64,000 bases of DNA from Roseibium sediminicola (GTDB taxonomy: Bacteria; Pseudomonadota; Alphaproteobacteria; Rhizobiales; Stappiaceae), in contig NZ_JALNMJ010000023.1 in assembly GCF_023156505.1 (NCBI RefSeq), forward strand, positions 1 through 64,000, in the 5' to 3' direction. Position 1 is the first letter of the stretch. Each line of letters starts with the position of its first letter. The translations under genes and the position numbers were made by a program. The notes under the pieces were generated by a model. The model worked only from the letters and a program-made list of their open reading frames with translations. It did not search any database and was not told the DNA's origin. Shown here in pieces: positions 50,573-60,114 of this stretch.

Positions 50573-53557
50573 ATGATCCGCGCCATGTCGACGCAAGATT
50601 CCTCCCCCGCCCTCACCGCCGATGACCACCTGATCCTGGTCGACGGTTCCACCTTCATCTTCCGCGCTTATCACGCGCTGCCGCCGCTGACACGAAAGCC
50701 GGACGGGCTGCCGGTCGGCGCCGTCTCCGGCTTCTGCAACATGCTGTGGAAGCTGCTGCAGGAGGGCCTGACCCCGGAAGAGGGCGACGAGCCGACGCAT
50801 TTTGCGGTGATCTTCGACCATTCGGCGAAGACCTTCCGCAATGACATCTATCCGGAATACAAGGCCCACCGGCCGGAACCGCCGGAAGACCTGGTGCCGC
50901 AGTTCGGCCTGATCCGGGAGGCAACGCGCGCCTTCTCCGTCCATTGCGTCGAGCAGGCGGGTTTCGAGGCCGACGACCTGATCGCGACCTATGCGCGCCA
51001 GGCCGCCGATCAGGGTGCCCGCGTCACCATTGTTTCCGGCGACAAGGACCTGATGCAGCTGATCGGGCCGAAAGTCGGCATGATCGACACGATGAAAAAC
51101 AAGGTCTTCGGCGAGGCGGAAGTCTTTGAAAAATTCGGCGTTGGACCGGACAAGGTCATCGAGGTGCAGTCGCTGGCGGGCGACAGCGTCGACAATGTGC
51201 CCGGCGTGCCGGGCATCGGCCTGAAGACCGCAGCCCTCTTGATCAACGAATTCGGCGATCTGGAGAGCCTGCTTTCGCAGGCCGACACGATCAAGCAGAC
51301 CAAACGCCGGGAAAACCTGATCGAATTCGCCGATCAGGCGCGAGTCTCCAAGGAACTGGTGACGCTCAAACAGGACGTTCCGGTGGACGTGCCCGTGGGC
51401 GATCTCTCCGTGACCGAAATCAACGGACCAAAGGCGGTCGGCTTCCTGAAGGCGATGGGCTTCAGCACACTCACCAAGCGTGTTGCGGAAGTAACAGGCG
51501 CGGACCTTGCCAATGTGGACGCGGCCGATTTTCAGGTTCCCGGTTGGGACGTGCCCGACCACAAGGGCCGGATGATGGAACGCGCCGCCACCGGCAGCGG
51601 CTCGGAAGCCGCCAAGACGCCGGGCGACGCGGCGCCGGCACCCGACGGGCTGATGGTGCCACAGACGGTCGCCGATGCACGCGCGGTGCGCATCAAGGCG
51701 ATCCCGGTCGATTCCAGCGCTTATGAAACCGTCACCAGCCTCGACCGGCTGAAGGAATGGTGCGACGCGGCCTATGAAAAGGGCTATATCGCCTTCGACA
51801 CGGAAACCACCTCGCTCGATGCCATGCAGGCGGAGCTGGTAGGCCTGTCGCTGTCGACCGAACCGGGCAAGGCCTGCTACGTGCCGCTTGCCCATGTGGA
51901 CGGCGAGGGCGATCTTCTGGGCGGCGGCGGCCTGGTCGAGGGCCAGATCCCGCTGAAGGACGCGATCGAGGTGCTGAAGCCGATGCTGGAGGACCGTTCG
52001 GTCCTGAAGATCGCGCAGAACCTCAAATATGACTGGCTGGTGATGACCCGCTACGGCGTCGACATCACGCCCTATGACGACACCATGCTGCTCTCCTACA
52101 CCGTCGATGCCGGCAAGGGCGGCAACGGCATGGACGAGCTCTCCGAGCGCTGGCTCGATCACAAGCCGATCCCGTTCAAGGAGGTCTGCGGCTCGGGCAA
52201 GTCGATGATCACCTTCGACAAGGTGGCGATCGACAAGGCGACCGCCTATGCCGCCGAGGACGCGGATGTCACCCTGCGCCTATGGCTGATCCTGAAGCCG
52301 CGGCTGGCGAGCGACAAGATGGCGACCGTCTACGAGACCCTGGAACGGCCGATGGTGCCGGTGCTGGCGCGCATGGAAAAGCGCGGCATTTCCGTCGACC
52401 GGCAGATGTTGTCGCGGCTTTCCGGCGATTTTGCGCAAGGCATGGCCGCCAAGGAATCGGAAATCTACGAGCTCGCCGGCCAAAGCTTCAACATCGGCTC
52501 ACCGAAACAGCTCGGCGACATTCTCTTCGGCCAGATGGGCCTGCCCGGCGGCAAGAAGACCAAGACCGGCGCGTGGTCGACCTCGGCCCAGGTGCTGGAA
52601 GACCTGGCCGCCGAGGGTCATGAACTGCCGTCGAAAATCGTCTCCTGGCGCCAGCTGTCCAAGCTGAAATCGACCTATTCGGATGCGCTGCCCGGCTACA
52701 TCAACCCGGAGACGAACCGGGTGCACACGTCCTATGCGCTGGCGGCGACCACGACCGGGCGCCTGTCCTCTTCGGAGCCGAACCTGCAGAACATCCCGGT
52801 CCGGACCGAGGAAGGCCGCAAGATCCGCAAGGCCTTCATCGCCGAAAAGGGCCACAAGCTGATTTCGGCCGACTACAGCCAGATCGAATTGCGCGTGCTG
52901 GCCCATATGGCCGACATCCCGCAGCTGAAACAGGCGTTCGAGGACGGGCTCGACATTCACGCCATGACGGCGAGCGAGATGTTCGGCACGCCGATCGAGG
53001 GCATGGACCCGATGGTCCGCCGCCAGGCGAAAGCCATCAATTTCGGCATCATCTACGGAATTTCCGCCTTCGGCCTCGCCAACCAGCTCGGCATCCCGCG
53101 CGGTGAGGCAAGCGACTATATCAAGACCTATTTCGAGCGCTTCCCGGGCATCAAGGACTATATGGAAGCGACCAAGAAACAGGTGCACGCCAACGGCTAT
53201 GTCACCACGATCTTCGGCCGCAAGGCCCATTATCCGGAGGTGAACACCAAGAACCCGAATATGCGCGCCTTCTATGAACGCGCGGCGATCAACGCCCCGA
53301 TCCAGGGTTCGGCCTCCGACATCCTGCGCCGTGCCATGGTGCGCATGGAGGACCGCCTGGCGAACTCAAAGCTCGACGCGCAGATGCTGCTGCAGGTCCA
53401 TGACGAACTGATCTTCGAAGTGCCGGAAGGCCAGGTCGAGGACACCATTCCGGTGATCAGGGACGTCATGGAAAACGCCTGCGACCCGGCGCTGAAACTC
53501 ACCGTGCCGCTGCAGGTCGATGCCAGGGCGGCCGACAATTGGGACGAGGCGCATTAG
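50573..53557 (+). CDS. polA: DNA polymerase I
   Basis: Gap-filling and primer-removing polymerase. 994 residues with all three activities: 5'-3' nuclease (LILVDGSTFIFRAYHAL, SGDKDLMQLI, VPGVPGIGLKTA), 3'-5' exonuclease with DTETTSLDAM, NLKYDWLVM and YAAEDADVTL, and polymerase motifs A (SADYSQIELRVLAH), B (RRQAKAINFGIIYGIS) and C (LLQVHDELIFE). The proofreading residues are intact, unlike in some relatives. ATG 50573 or 50585 could be the start. Confidence 0.97.
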   Translation: MIRAMSTQDSSPALTADDHLILVDGSTFIFRAYHALPPLTRKPDGLPVGAVSGFCNMLWKLLQEGLTPEEGDEPTHFAVIFDHSAKTFRNDIYPEYKAHRPEPPEDLVPQFGLIREATRAFSVHCVEQAGFEADDLIATYARQAADQGARVTIVSGDKDLMQLIGPKVGMIDTMKNKVFGEAEVFEKFGVGPDKVIEVQSLAGDSVDNVPGVPGIGLKTAALLINEFGDLESLLSQADTIKQTKRRENLIEFADQARVSKELVTLKQDVPVDVPVGDLSVTEINGPKAVGFLKAMGFSTLTKRVAEVTGADLANVDAADFQVPGWDVPDHKGRMMERAATGSGSEAAKTPGDAAPAPDGLMVPQTVADARAVRIKAIPVDSSAYETVTSLDRLKEWCDAAYEKGYIAFDTETTSLDAMQAELVGLSLSTEPGKACYVPLAHVDGEGDLLGGGGLVEGQIPLKDAIEVLKPMLEDRSVLKIAQNLKYDWLVMTRYGVDITPYDDTMLLSYTVDAGKGGNGMDELSERWLDHKPIPFKEVCGSGKSMITFDKVAIDKATAYAAEDADVTLRLWLILKPRLASDKMATVYETLERPMVPVLARMEKRGISVDRQMLSRLSGDFAQGMAAKESEIYELAGQSFNIGSPKQLGDILFGQMGLPGGKKTKTGAWSTSAQVLEDLAAEGHELPSKIVSWRQLSKLKSTYSDALPGYINPETNRVHTSYALAATTTGRLSSSEPNLQNIPVRTEEGRKIRKAFIAEKGHKLISADYSQIELRVLAHMADIPQLKQAFEDGLDIHAMTASEMFGTPIEGMDPMVRRQAKAINFGIIYGISAFGLANQLGIPRGEASDYIKTYFERFPGIKDYMEATKKQVHANGYVTTIFGRKAHYPEVNTKNPNMRAFYERAAINAPIQGSASDILRRAMVRMEDRLANSKLDAQMLLQVHDELIFEVPEGQVEDTIPVIRDVMENACDPALKLTVPLQVDARAADNWDEAH

Positions 53558-53594
53558 GCGCCTCGACATTTTCACAAAGGCACGTCCTCTCCGG

Positions 53595-53724
53595 CGTCAT
53601 CCAGGCCAAGCGAAGCGCGCGGCGGGACTGGAGAGGCAAGTGCTTTTAGCCTCCTGATCTTCCTCTATCGACACGCCCCGGCTCCCCGATCCCGGGTCTC
53701 CGCTGCGCTGCGCCCGGGATGACG
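53595..53724. repeat. Palindromic intergenic repeat, family B copy 8
   Basis: Begins cgtcatccaggccaagcg and ends ctgcgcccgggatgacg; the middle holds ccccggctccccgatcccggg. It lies between polA and the convergent cyclase-family gene. Confidence 0.75.
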
Positions 53725-53770
53725 GCGGTAGGGTTGCTTCAAGGTTGGAAGTGTCCTCAAGAGGCAATCG

Positions 53771-54604
53771 TCACACCATCGCCATCACCCGGCTCGGGCC
53801 GCCCGTGCCGCCCCTGTTCTTCGGTGCGCCGACGATCAGCGTGGCGCCGCTGACCGGCAGGGCGTCGAGGTTGGCGATGCATTCCAGACCCCAGCGGTTG
53901 CTCGGCAGCCAGGAATAATGCACGGCGAAATCCTGCGACATGCCGTGGTCGAGCGACAGGCTGTCGACAGCAATGCCGACCACATCGGCCTCTTCCATCA
54001 GCATTTGCGTTGCTTCCGCGTGAAAGCCCGGGAAATGCATGACGCCATTGGCATCCGCGTTGCGGAACCTGTCGGTCGCCACATGGGCGTCCCAGCCGGA
54101 ATTCATGGCAACGCAGGCACCGGCCGGGATGTCGCCATGGGCGGAGATCCAGGCTTTCAGGTCGTCTGGTGTGACCTGCGCGTCCGGGTTCTCGGCGGCC
54201 CTCGCCTTGATGTCGACGATGCAGAGCGGCGCGACCAGGTTCTCGACCGGGATTTCCGCAACCGACATGCCGTCGGCCGAGAAATGCAAGGGCGCGTCCA
54301 GATGGGTGCCGGTGTGCTCGTTCACCTTCAGCTCGAAGAGATTGTAGCCGTCCTTGGCAATGTCGAAGACCTGGCTCAACTCGAATTGCGGTTCGCCGCC
54401 AAAGGTCGGAAACGCTGCATGAAGCTCATGGGTCATATCGGCGATTGTCGACGGTGCTTGGGCCATTGCCGGAAGGGCACCGGTCACCGTGCTTGTCAGA
54501 GCGGCCGTTGCCGCTACACCGGAGCCGACCGCGGTTGCCTTGAAAAAATCGCGGCGAGACAGCATGCGCTGCTTGACCGACTGGATGACGCATAGATCGC
54601 ACAT
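53771..54604 (-). CDS. Tat-exported cyclase-family hydrolase (kynurenine formamidase-like)
   Basis: 277 residues. A twin-arginine signal (LSRRDFFKATAVGSGVAATAALTS) precedes a cyclase/KynB-type domain with the metal motif EHTGTHLDAPLHF and a late SLDHGMSQDF. Members hydrolyse cyclic amides or aryl formamides; the substrate here is open. The Tat signal implies periplasmic, folded, metal-loaded export. ATG at 54604 gives a 15-residue lead before the RR motif; ATG 54562 is an alternative start just before it. An Ntn hydrolase gene ends 71 bases upstream. Confidence 0.82.
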   Translation of the reverse strand: MCDLCVIQSVKQRMLSRRDFFKATAVGSGVAATAALTSTVTGALPAMAQAPSTIADMTHELHAAFPTFGGEPQFELSQVFDIAKDGYNLFELKVNEHTGTHLDAPLHFSADGMSVAEIPVENLVAPLCIVDIKARAAENPDAQVTPDDLKAWISAHGDIPAGACVAMNSGWDAHVATDRFRNADANGVMHFPGFHAEATQMLMEEADVVGIAVDSLSLDHGMSQDFAVHYSWLPSNRWGLECIANLDALPVSGATLIVGAPKNRGGTGGPSRVMAMV

Positions 54605-54675
54605 GAAAACTCCTCCGGTTGAGACGGCACTCTGCCAATGGCGCTGACCAGCTGCCTTGCAAAGATTAGCAGCAA

Positions 54676-55782
54676 TTACTCAGGCGTGCAGCTGCTGGCG
54701 GCGATCAACCCGGCGGCCAGGCCCCGGGCGACCTCGGGCTGGCCGAGATGGGCGGTCTCGGACATGGAACCAAGCACCTCGGCAAGGCTGGCCGCCAGGC
54801 CGCTGCCCTCAAGGGGCTGCAGCACGTCCTGCAACGTGTCCGGTGTCAGTGTGCTCAGGGCCGCGCCGACCGGAGCACCCCGGCAGGCAAAATTCTGAGA
54901 ACCGAGATCAATCACCAGATCTTCAGCATGTCCTTTCAAACGCAGCCGCATCGCCTGGCTTTGCGGTTCGAACACCACCTGCCAGCGCGTTTCCCGATTG
55001 GCCAGTCGGTCCAGCGCGGCAAAGGCACTCTGCGGGTCGAATGAGGTTTTTGCCGCTCCGGTCAGACCGGCGGCAATTGCAAAGCGGTCAAGGCTGTTGG
55101 TTTCACCCGGCCTCTGTTCCTCCGGCATGGGCACCTTGCCTCCGAAGCCCTGCATTTTACCAATGTGCTCGATCGCCGCAGCGTAGCTGGTGTTGGTCAG
55201 GGCCGGCACCGGCAGGCTGTCGCCTGTGTGAACCTGAAGCCCATTTTGGGCCGGAGTGAGGATTGCGGCGGCGCCCGTCCGATCGAACAGGAAATAGTGG
55301 ATCGGCACCACTCCCTCGATCCGGACCGTCTCTAGCTTCGCCAGCGCTTCTTCCACCGACCCGGACGTGTCGAGCAGAAACTGGATGAATTCCAGTTCGC
55401 TCACCGTCGGTGCATCGGTTGAACCACCGTAAATCGCGGCCTCGTTCCACATCAGCGTGATCGCGAGGCCTGCCGTGTTCATCCCGGCCGTCGGCATGCC
55501 AGGTCCGACCTGGTTGACTGTAACGCTGCCGTAGCGGGCCGACCAGCGTGCGCCATTGCCGTCCATGACCGAGCGGCGCTCGATCCCTTCGACGTTCACG
55601 ATCAGGAACCCGGCGCCAGTCTCGGCAAAGTCGAAGTTGAAGGCCAGAACCGGTTGCTCAGGGTCGGGGAAAGCCAAAGTGGAACAGGCCCCGGCCGGAG
55701 CGGCGGTTAAAAAGTGTAGGGAAAGGATCACCGGCAGCAGCAGTGGCATGGCGGATCGGCGGCGCGATTTGAGACCTGTCAT
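54676..55782 (-). CDS. Exported choloylglycine hydrolase/penicillin acylase-family amidase
   Basis: 368 residues with a signal peptide whose end exposes the nucleophile Cys: PAGACSTLAFP. Ntn-hydrolase features follow: NFDFAETG, GMNTAGLAITLMWNE and LTNTSY with the conserved Asn. The family cleaves linear amides such as conjugated bile salts, penicillin V or, in some Gram-negatives, acyl-homoserine lactones. Substrate unknown; periplasmic location inferred. Divergent from the LytTR gene with 76 bases between starts, so they may share control. Confidence 0.85.
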   Translation of the reverse strand: MTGLKSRRRSAMPLLLPVILSLHFLTAAPAGACSTLAFPDPEQPVLAFNFDFAETGAGFLIVNVEGIERRSVMDGNGARWSARYGSVTVNQVGPGMPTAGMNTAGLAITLMWNEAAIYGGSTDAPTVSELEFIQFLLDTSGSVEEALAKLETVRIEGVVPIHYFLFDRTGAAAILTPAQNGLQVHTGDSLPVPALTNTSYAAAIEHIGKMQGFGGKVPMPEEQRPGETNSLDRFAIAAGLTGAAKTSFDPQSAFAALDRLANRETRWQVVFEPQSQAMRLRLKGHAEDLVIDLGSQNFACRGAPVGAALSTLTPDTLQDVLQPLEGSGLAASLAEVLGSMSETAHLGQPEVARGLAAGLIAASSCTPE

Positions 55783-55858
55783 GGTTTCCTCATCTCGGTT
55801 GGATTAGGGTCTCAGCCATGATCCGTTTGAGCGCCAAGACCAATGGAGATTTCGCCAA

Positions 55859-56710
55859 GTGCAGCTCAGTTTCGTGAACAACACGCATGTCACGCAAATT
55901 CGGCACGACCTCGTCGCCCCGTTCGCGTCCCGCCGCAGCCTGGCCTTGCTTGTGACACTCGCCGGACTGGCCGGCCTTGTTGGGCCCTTCGGCACCTTTG
56001 ACGCCTATCCGACAGTCTTGCGTTTCCTTTATTGGAGCGCGGTCGCGAGCCTAACGGCTGCCGTCGGCCACGCATCCGCATCGGGCCTTGAGCGGTTTCT
56101 GCGTCAAAGGCAGGTGCCTGCCCCTTTGGAACTTGCCGCAATCGCGCTGCTGGCCGCGCTGCCTGTCTCACTGGTTGTCGCCCTCGTGAGCCTCGCCTTC
56201 GGCTTCAACCCGTTTCACCACGACCTGCCGGTTCTTTATCTGCAATGCGCAGCGGTGATGGGTGCCATCGTCACCGTGTTCCATCTGGCCGAACCGCCCG
56301 TGTCTTCGGCGCAACAACAGAACTCCGGCGACACGCCGGTGGTTCTGCGGCGTCTGCCACCGGCCAAACGGGGTCGCCTCATGCGCCTGTCGGCACAGGA
56401 CCACTATGTCGAGGTGGTCACCGACAAGGGACGGGAGCTTATCGCCCTGCGATTTCGCGATGCCATCAAGGAGACCGAGCCGGAATCGGGCATTCAGTGC
56501 CACCGGTCCCACTGGGTTGCCCTGCACACCGTTACCGGCCGCGCACGGCAGAATGGCCGGGCCGGACTGACGCTATCGGGCGGAGATTTCATTCCGATTG
56601 GCCGATCCTTTGACCCGGCGGTGAAGGCGGCTCTGAGCAATCCGGATGGATCCACCAGTGCCCGCGCCAATCGGAAGCGGACGTCATTTTCCGGCACTGG
56701 AACGGTGTAG
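55859..56710 (+). CDS. Membrane-bound LytTR-family regulator
   Basis: 283 residues: four membrane segments in the first 150 (LALLVTLAGLAGLVGPFG, VLRFLYWSAVASLTAAVG, LELAAIALLAALPVSLVVALVS, VLYLQCAAVMGAIVTVFHLA) and a C-terminal LytTR DNA-binding domain (RLMRLSAQDHYVEVVTDKGRELIALRFRDAIKE, CHRSHWVAL). There is no receiver domain, so it probably senses a membrane or periplasmic signal directly. GTG at 55859. Its divergent neighbour, an exported amidase, is the obvious candidate target. Confidence 0.85.
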   Translation: MQLSFVNNTHVTQIRHDLVAPFASRRSLALLVTLAGLAGLVGPFGTFDAYPTVLRFLYWSAVASLTAAVGHASASGLERFLRQRQVPAPLELAAIALLAALPVSLVVALVSLAFGFNPFHHDLPVLYLQCAAVMGAIVTVFHLAEPPVSSAQQQNSGDTPVVLRRLPPAKRGRLMRLSAQDHYVEVVTDKGRELIALRFRDAIKETEPESGIQCHRSHWVALHTVTGRARQNGRAGLTLSGGDFIPIGRSFDPAVKAALSNPDGSTSARANRKRTSFSGTGTV

Positions 56711-56738
56711 CTCGGCAGCGCGTCCTCCGGTCAGACCT

Positions 56739-57647
56739 TCACACCACCCGCAGTTCCGGCGAGATCTTGCCCGCCAGCACGGAGCGCGGCGCGATGGCGT
56801 TTTGCAGGAGGTCGTTGAGATGCTCTTCCAGATAATCGACGATCGGCGATTGAGTGGTCGACTGCGTGTAGATGGCCAGCTGCGTTGCCGGCAGTTTCGG
56901 AAAACCGTCCTGTTCCTTCAGAACCTTGATGCCGTCCTGGAGCGCGCCCGTCGGTAGGCAGCAGATGCCAGCGCCGGACAGGACCGCAACCTGGGCGGCG
57001 GCGACGCTGGTGGTGGTGATGCGCTCATACCATTGCCGGCCGGCGCGGGCGAGGGCGCTGAAGGCCATCTCGCGGAATGGACAGGGTTGCGGAAACAGGA
57101 TCAGCGGCAACGGATCGGTCAGCTGGCAGGTGTCGCTGACGGCCCAGTGCAACGGCTCCTCGACCACTTCGTCCGGCAACGCCTTGGAGGCGGTGACCAG
57201 GGCGATTGCCAGGTTGATCTCGTTGTTGGTGAGCATTTCATGCAAGGTGGCGCTGTCGGCGACCGTCATTTCCAGCTTCACATTGGGATGGATGCGCACG
57301 AAATTGCAGAAGATCGACTGCAGCTGGCCGGTGGCGTACCATTCCGGCAGGCCGACATGGACCGTGCCGGTGAGTTCGGGCGCGGAGAGGCGCAGACGGG
57401 CTTCCTCGTGGGAGCGCAGGATTTCCGTGGCGTGCTGATAGAGGATCCGGCCCGCGGGGGTCAGGTTCATGGTGCGCGCGTTGCGCTCGATCAGGGGTTT
57501 GCCGACCCTGTCCTCCAGGCGGCGCAGCTGGGTGCTGACGCAAGGCTGGGTGCGGTTGAGCCGGGTCCCCGCGTGGGTGACGTTGCCGGCTTCGGCCACG
57601 GCAACAAACGCTTCCAGCAACTCGATGTTAAAACGGCCGATGGTCAA
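56739..57647 (-). CDS. LysR-family regulator
   Basis: 302 residues: N-terminal HTH (IELLEAFVAVAEAGNVTHAGTRLNRTQPCVSTQLRRLED) and a LysR substrate-binding domain (LTGTVHVGLPEWYATGQLQ). Divergent from the methyltransferase-exporter pair, so probably their activator. The co-inducer is unknown. ATG at 57647. Confidence 0.9.
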   Translation of the reverse strand: MTIGRFNIELLEAFVAVAEAGNVTHAGTRLNRTQPCVSTQLRRLEDRVGKPLIERNARTMNLTPAGRILYQHATEILRSHEEARLRLSAPELTGTVHVGLPEWYATGQLQSIFCNFVRIHPNVKLEMTVADSATLHEMLTNNEINLAIALVTASKALPDEVVEEPLHWAVSDTCQLTDPLPLILFPQPCPFREMAFSALARAGRQWYERITTTSVAAAQVAVLSGAGICCLPTGALQDGIKVLKEQDGFPKLPATQLAIYTQSTTQSPIVDYLEEHLNDLLQNAIAPRSVLAGKISPELRVV

Positions 57648-57709
57648 TTCCCTGCCTCCGTTTTAGCGCCTGCTCCGTTAACTCTTCCACCAGGTCAGCG
57701 CTGGACAAG

Positions 57710-57726
57710 CATAACGTTCTATTATG
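57710..57726. promoter_or_regulatory. Candidate LysR operator
   Basis: CATAA-7 bases-TTATG, a perfect 5-bp inverted repeat (17 bases in all, the usual size of a LysR site), in the A+T-rich region between the LysR gene and the methyltransferase gene, about 60 bases before each start. Confidence 0.45.
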
Positions 57727-57784
57727 ATGCGCTTCAATTATAAATTTAAACAGGGGTAAAAAATCCCGTAATCCGGGAGTCTCC

Positions 57785-58849
57785 TTGTCAAAACAGGTAG
57801 CCGCCATGACTTTAGCGCTTTCCTTTGGCCAGCCGGAGCATCGGCCAGACCACCACCGTTTTTCCGCAGAAACCTCTTTGCAGCAAAAAGTCCACCGGGC
57901 GATCGCCGCTCATACCGAATTCAGTCTTGACCGCATCCTGACCCAGGACAACCGGGTCAAATACACCAATGCCGGGTCACAGGAGACTGCGACCGGACAT
58001 CTGGACGAGGTGTTCCAGCTGATGCGCCAGCTCAACGAAGGCGGCATCGCCTCGCCTACCCTGGGCCGTCTCGCCAAGACCGGACGTTCCTTCCGCGAAG
58101 CGCTGGAAGAAAGCTGCGTGGCCATTGCCGAAACGCTCGGTGGGAAGCCGCTGATCTATGTCGAGCTCGGTCCCGAACCGATAAAGACCGGCTTCATTCT
58201 GAAAACGCTGCTGCGGCTGGGCGTTGTCATCGACCGCTACATCGCCGTCGACATCAATCCGAAATCCGCCGGCCCCATGAAGGCCGCGCTGGCGGAAATC
58301 CTGCCGGGAACGCCCCTGACCTTTGTCACCTCGTCCTTCGAGGAGTTCCGGCTTGCCGACGCGGTTGAACAGGGCGCGCCGCGCGCTGTCATCACCATGC
58401 TCGGCTTCCAGGAAGGCAATGACGATCCCTTCGTGGTCAATGACTGGCTTGCCGGCATCGCCCGGCCGGGTGACCTGCTGCTCTCCGAAAGCCAGCTTTA
58501 CACCACCGGTCAGGTCGACAAGATTTCCGGCTTCTATGCCCATCCGGCAATGCAGAGGTTCTCGCGCATCGCCTTTGAGCGGGCCGTCGACCGCAATCTG
58601 CCGACACTCAACCGGTTCTTTCTGCTGCCGGTCGCCTTCCGCGACGGCCAGAGCGCGCAAGTGGCCATTCTGGCTGAAGAATATGCCGGTTCAATCAGTG
58701 CAAGAAACTTGCATGTTTCCAACTTCTGCCTGAAACTTACCCTCGATCAGTACCGCCACTACCGGCAGGAGGGTGGCCATTTCACGATTGTCGGCGAGAG
58801 CTCCACGGATGACCAAACACTTCACTTCCAGCTCTCCCGCCGGGTATGA
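57785..58849 (+). CDS. Probable SAM-dependent methyltransferase (EgtD/Methyltransf_33-like)
   Basis: 354 residues. The middle shows a class I fold with YVELGPEPIKTGFILKTLLRL, then IAVDINPKSAGPMKAALAEI and a late MLGFQEGNDDPFVVNDWLAGIARPGDLLLSESQL; order and spacing recall histidine-specific methyltransferases such as EgtD, but the match is by eye and modest. The motif LGPEP replaces the common LGxGxG. TTG 57785 follows gggag; ATG 57806 is an alternative. The exporter gene begins one base after its stop, suggesting the product or a derivative is exported. Confidence 0.6.
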   Translation: MSKQVAAMTLALSFGQPEHRPDHHRFSAETSLQQKVHRAIAAHTEFSLDRILTQDNRVKYTNAGSQETATGHLDEVFQLMRQLNEGGIASPTLGRLAKTGRSFREALEESCVAIAETLGGKPLIYVELGPEPIKTGFILKTLLRLGVVIDRYIAVDINPKSAGPMKAALAEILPGTPLTFVTSSFEEFRLADAVEQGAPRAVITMLGFQEGNDDPFVVNDWLAGIARPGDLLLSESQLYTTGQVDKISGFYAHPAMQRFSRIAFERAVDRNLPTLNRFFLLPVAFRDGQSAQVAILAEEYAGSISARNLHVSNFCLKLTLDQYRHYRQEGGHFTIVGESSTDDQTLHFQLSRRV

Positions 58850-58850
58850 G

Positions 58851-60002
58851 ATGAGCCTCGCGCGGACCCGCGGCCTGACGGCGGCGGGTCTTGCCATCGT
58901 GGCCGCCACCTATGGTCTTGCGCGGTATTGTTTCGGCCTGTTCCTGCCCGATATCCGTCTGGAATTCGGTCTTTCATCCGAGATGATCGGCCTGATCGCC
59001 GGCCTGTCCTATATGGGTTATCTGGCGGCGACCTTTGCCGGATCCTGGCTGTCGACGGTGTTCGAGCCGCGCCTGCCAATCCTGCTCGGAGGCATCGCCG
59101 CGACCACCGGTATGGCGCTGATCGCCTGGTCGCCGACACCGCTGGCACTGGCCGTCGGCGTCTTCATCGCCGGTACGAGTCCCGGTCTGGCCTATCCGCC
59201 GTTTTCGGATGTCATCGTCCGGCATACGGAAACGGGCCGCCAGAATGTCGTCTATGCTTGGATCAATTCCGGCACCGGCTTCGGCGTCGCCTTTGCCGGT
59301 CCGCTGGCGCTTTATGCGGGCGGCGACTGGCGGCTGGCCTGGCTGGTCTTCGCCGGCCTGGCGCTCGCCATCACCGTCTGGAACGGCTTCGCCCTGCCCC
59401 GGCGCAGCCCGCATCTGGAGACCGGACCGCGCAAGGTCTCTTTGTGGATCCTGATGGAGCGCTCGGCCCGGACCTTGTTCCTGTCGGCCTTCCTGTTCGG
59501 CATCGTCTCGGCCATCTACTGGACCTACGCGGTCGACCTGCTGACGACATTGACGGGCAATCCGCGCGACGCGGTCCAGTTCTGGATCGTGCTCGGCATC
59601 GCCGGTGTCACCGGCTGTTTCGCCGGCGGCCTGGTCAATCGCTGGGGCCTCGGCCGGGCCTACCTCCTGCTGGCCCTTCTGGTGGGCGGTGCCATCGGTA
59701 CATTGCCATTGCTGGTGGAAACGAAGCTCGGCATCTTCCTCTCCGCCGCCTGTTTCGGCTCGGGTTTCATCGTCATGACGGCTCTGTTCGGCATGTGGAG
59801 CATGCGGATTTTCCGCGCCGCGCCGTCCATCGGCTTCGGTTTCACCTTTTTCCTGCTCTCGCTTGGGCAAGGCGTCGGACCGATCGTGAGCGGCTTCCTG
59901 ATCCCTGTAACCGGCCAGTCCGCCTTGTTTTTTGCCGCCGGTCTGACCTGTTGCGCGCTGGCGCTGGTCCGGACTTCCGCCGGAACGGAGGCGCAGGCAT
60001 AA
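58851..60002 (+). CDS. MFS transporter (YbfB/YjiJ-like)
   Basis: 383 residues from ATG 58851, one base after the methyltransferase stop; upstream starts at 58809 and 58773 lie inside that gene. About 12 membrane helices. The opening ATYGLARYCFGLFLPDIRLEFGLSSEMIGLIAGLSYMGYLAA is the YbfB/YjiJ type; TGRQNVVYAWINSGTGFGVAFAGPLAL is the second conserved region. Probably exports or imports a small metabolite made or used by the neighbouring methyltransferase. Confidence 0.8.
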   Translation: MSLARTRGLTAAGLAIVAATYGLARYCFGLFLPDIRLEFGLSSEMIGLIAGLSYMGYLAATFAGSWLSTVFEPRLPILLGGIAATTGMALIAWSPTPLALAVGVFIAGTSPGLAYPPFSDVIVRHTETGRQNVVYAWINSGTGFGVAFAGPLALYAGGDWRLAWLVFAGLALAITVWNGFALPRRSPHLETGPRKVSLWILMERSARTLFLSAFLFGIVSAIYWTYAVDLLTTLTGNPRDAVQFWIVLGIAGVTGCFAGGLVNRWGLGRAYLLLALLVGGAIGTLPLLVETKLGIFLSAACFGSGFIVMTALFGMWSMRIFRAAPSIGFGFTFFLLSLGQGVGPIVSGFLIPVTGQSALFFAAGLTCCALALVRTSAGTEAQA

Positions 60003-60114
60003 CAGCTGGTTATGATCTCGACACGGCGCATAACCCCAATTTGCTGGCATTTCTCAAAAATTGCATGCATGGTTGTAGCACGCTATGATTGATTGAAGAA
60101 TTGTGAATGGATCC

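Noticed and set aside
50537..52162. 541-codon minus-strand frame opposite polA
   Set aside because: Antisense shadow of the polA nuclease domains; no family features, and it would run into the cbtB leader region.
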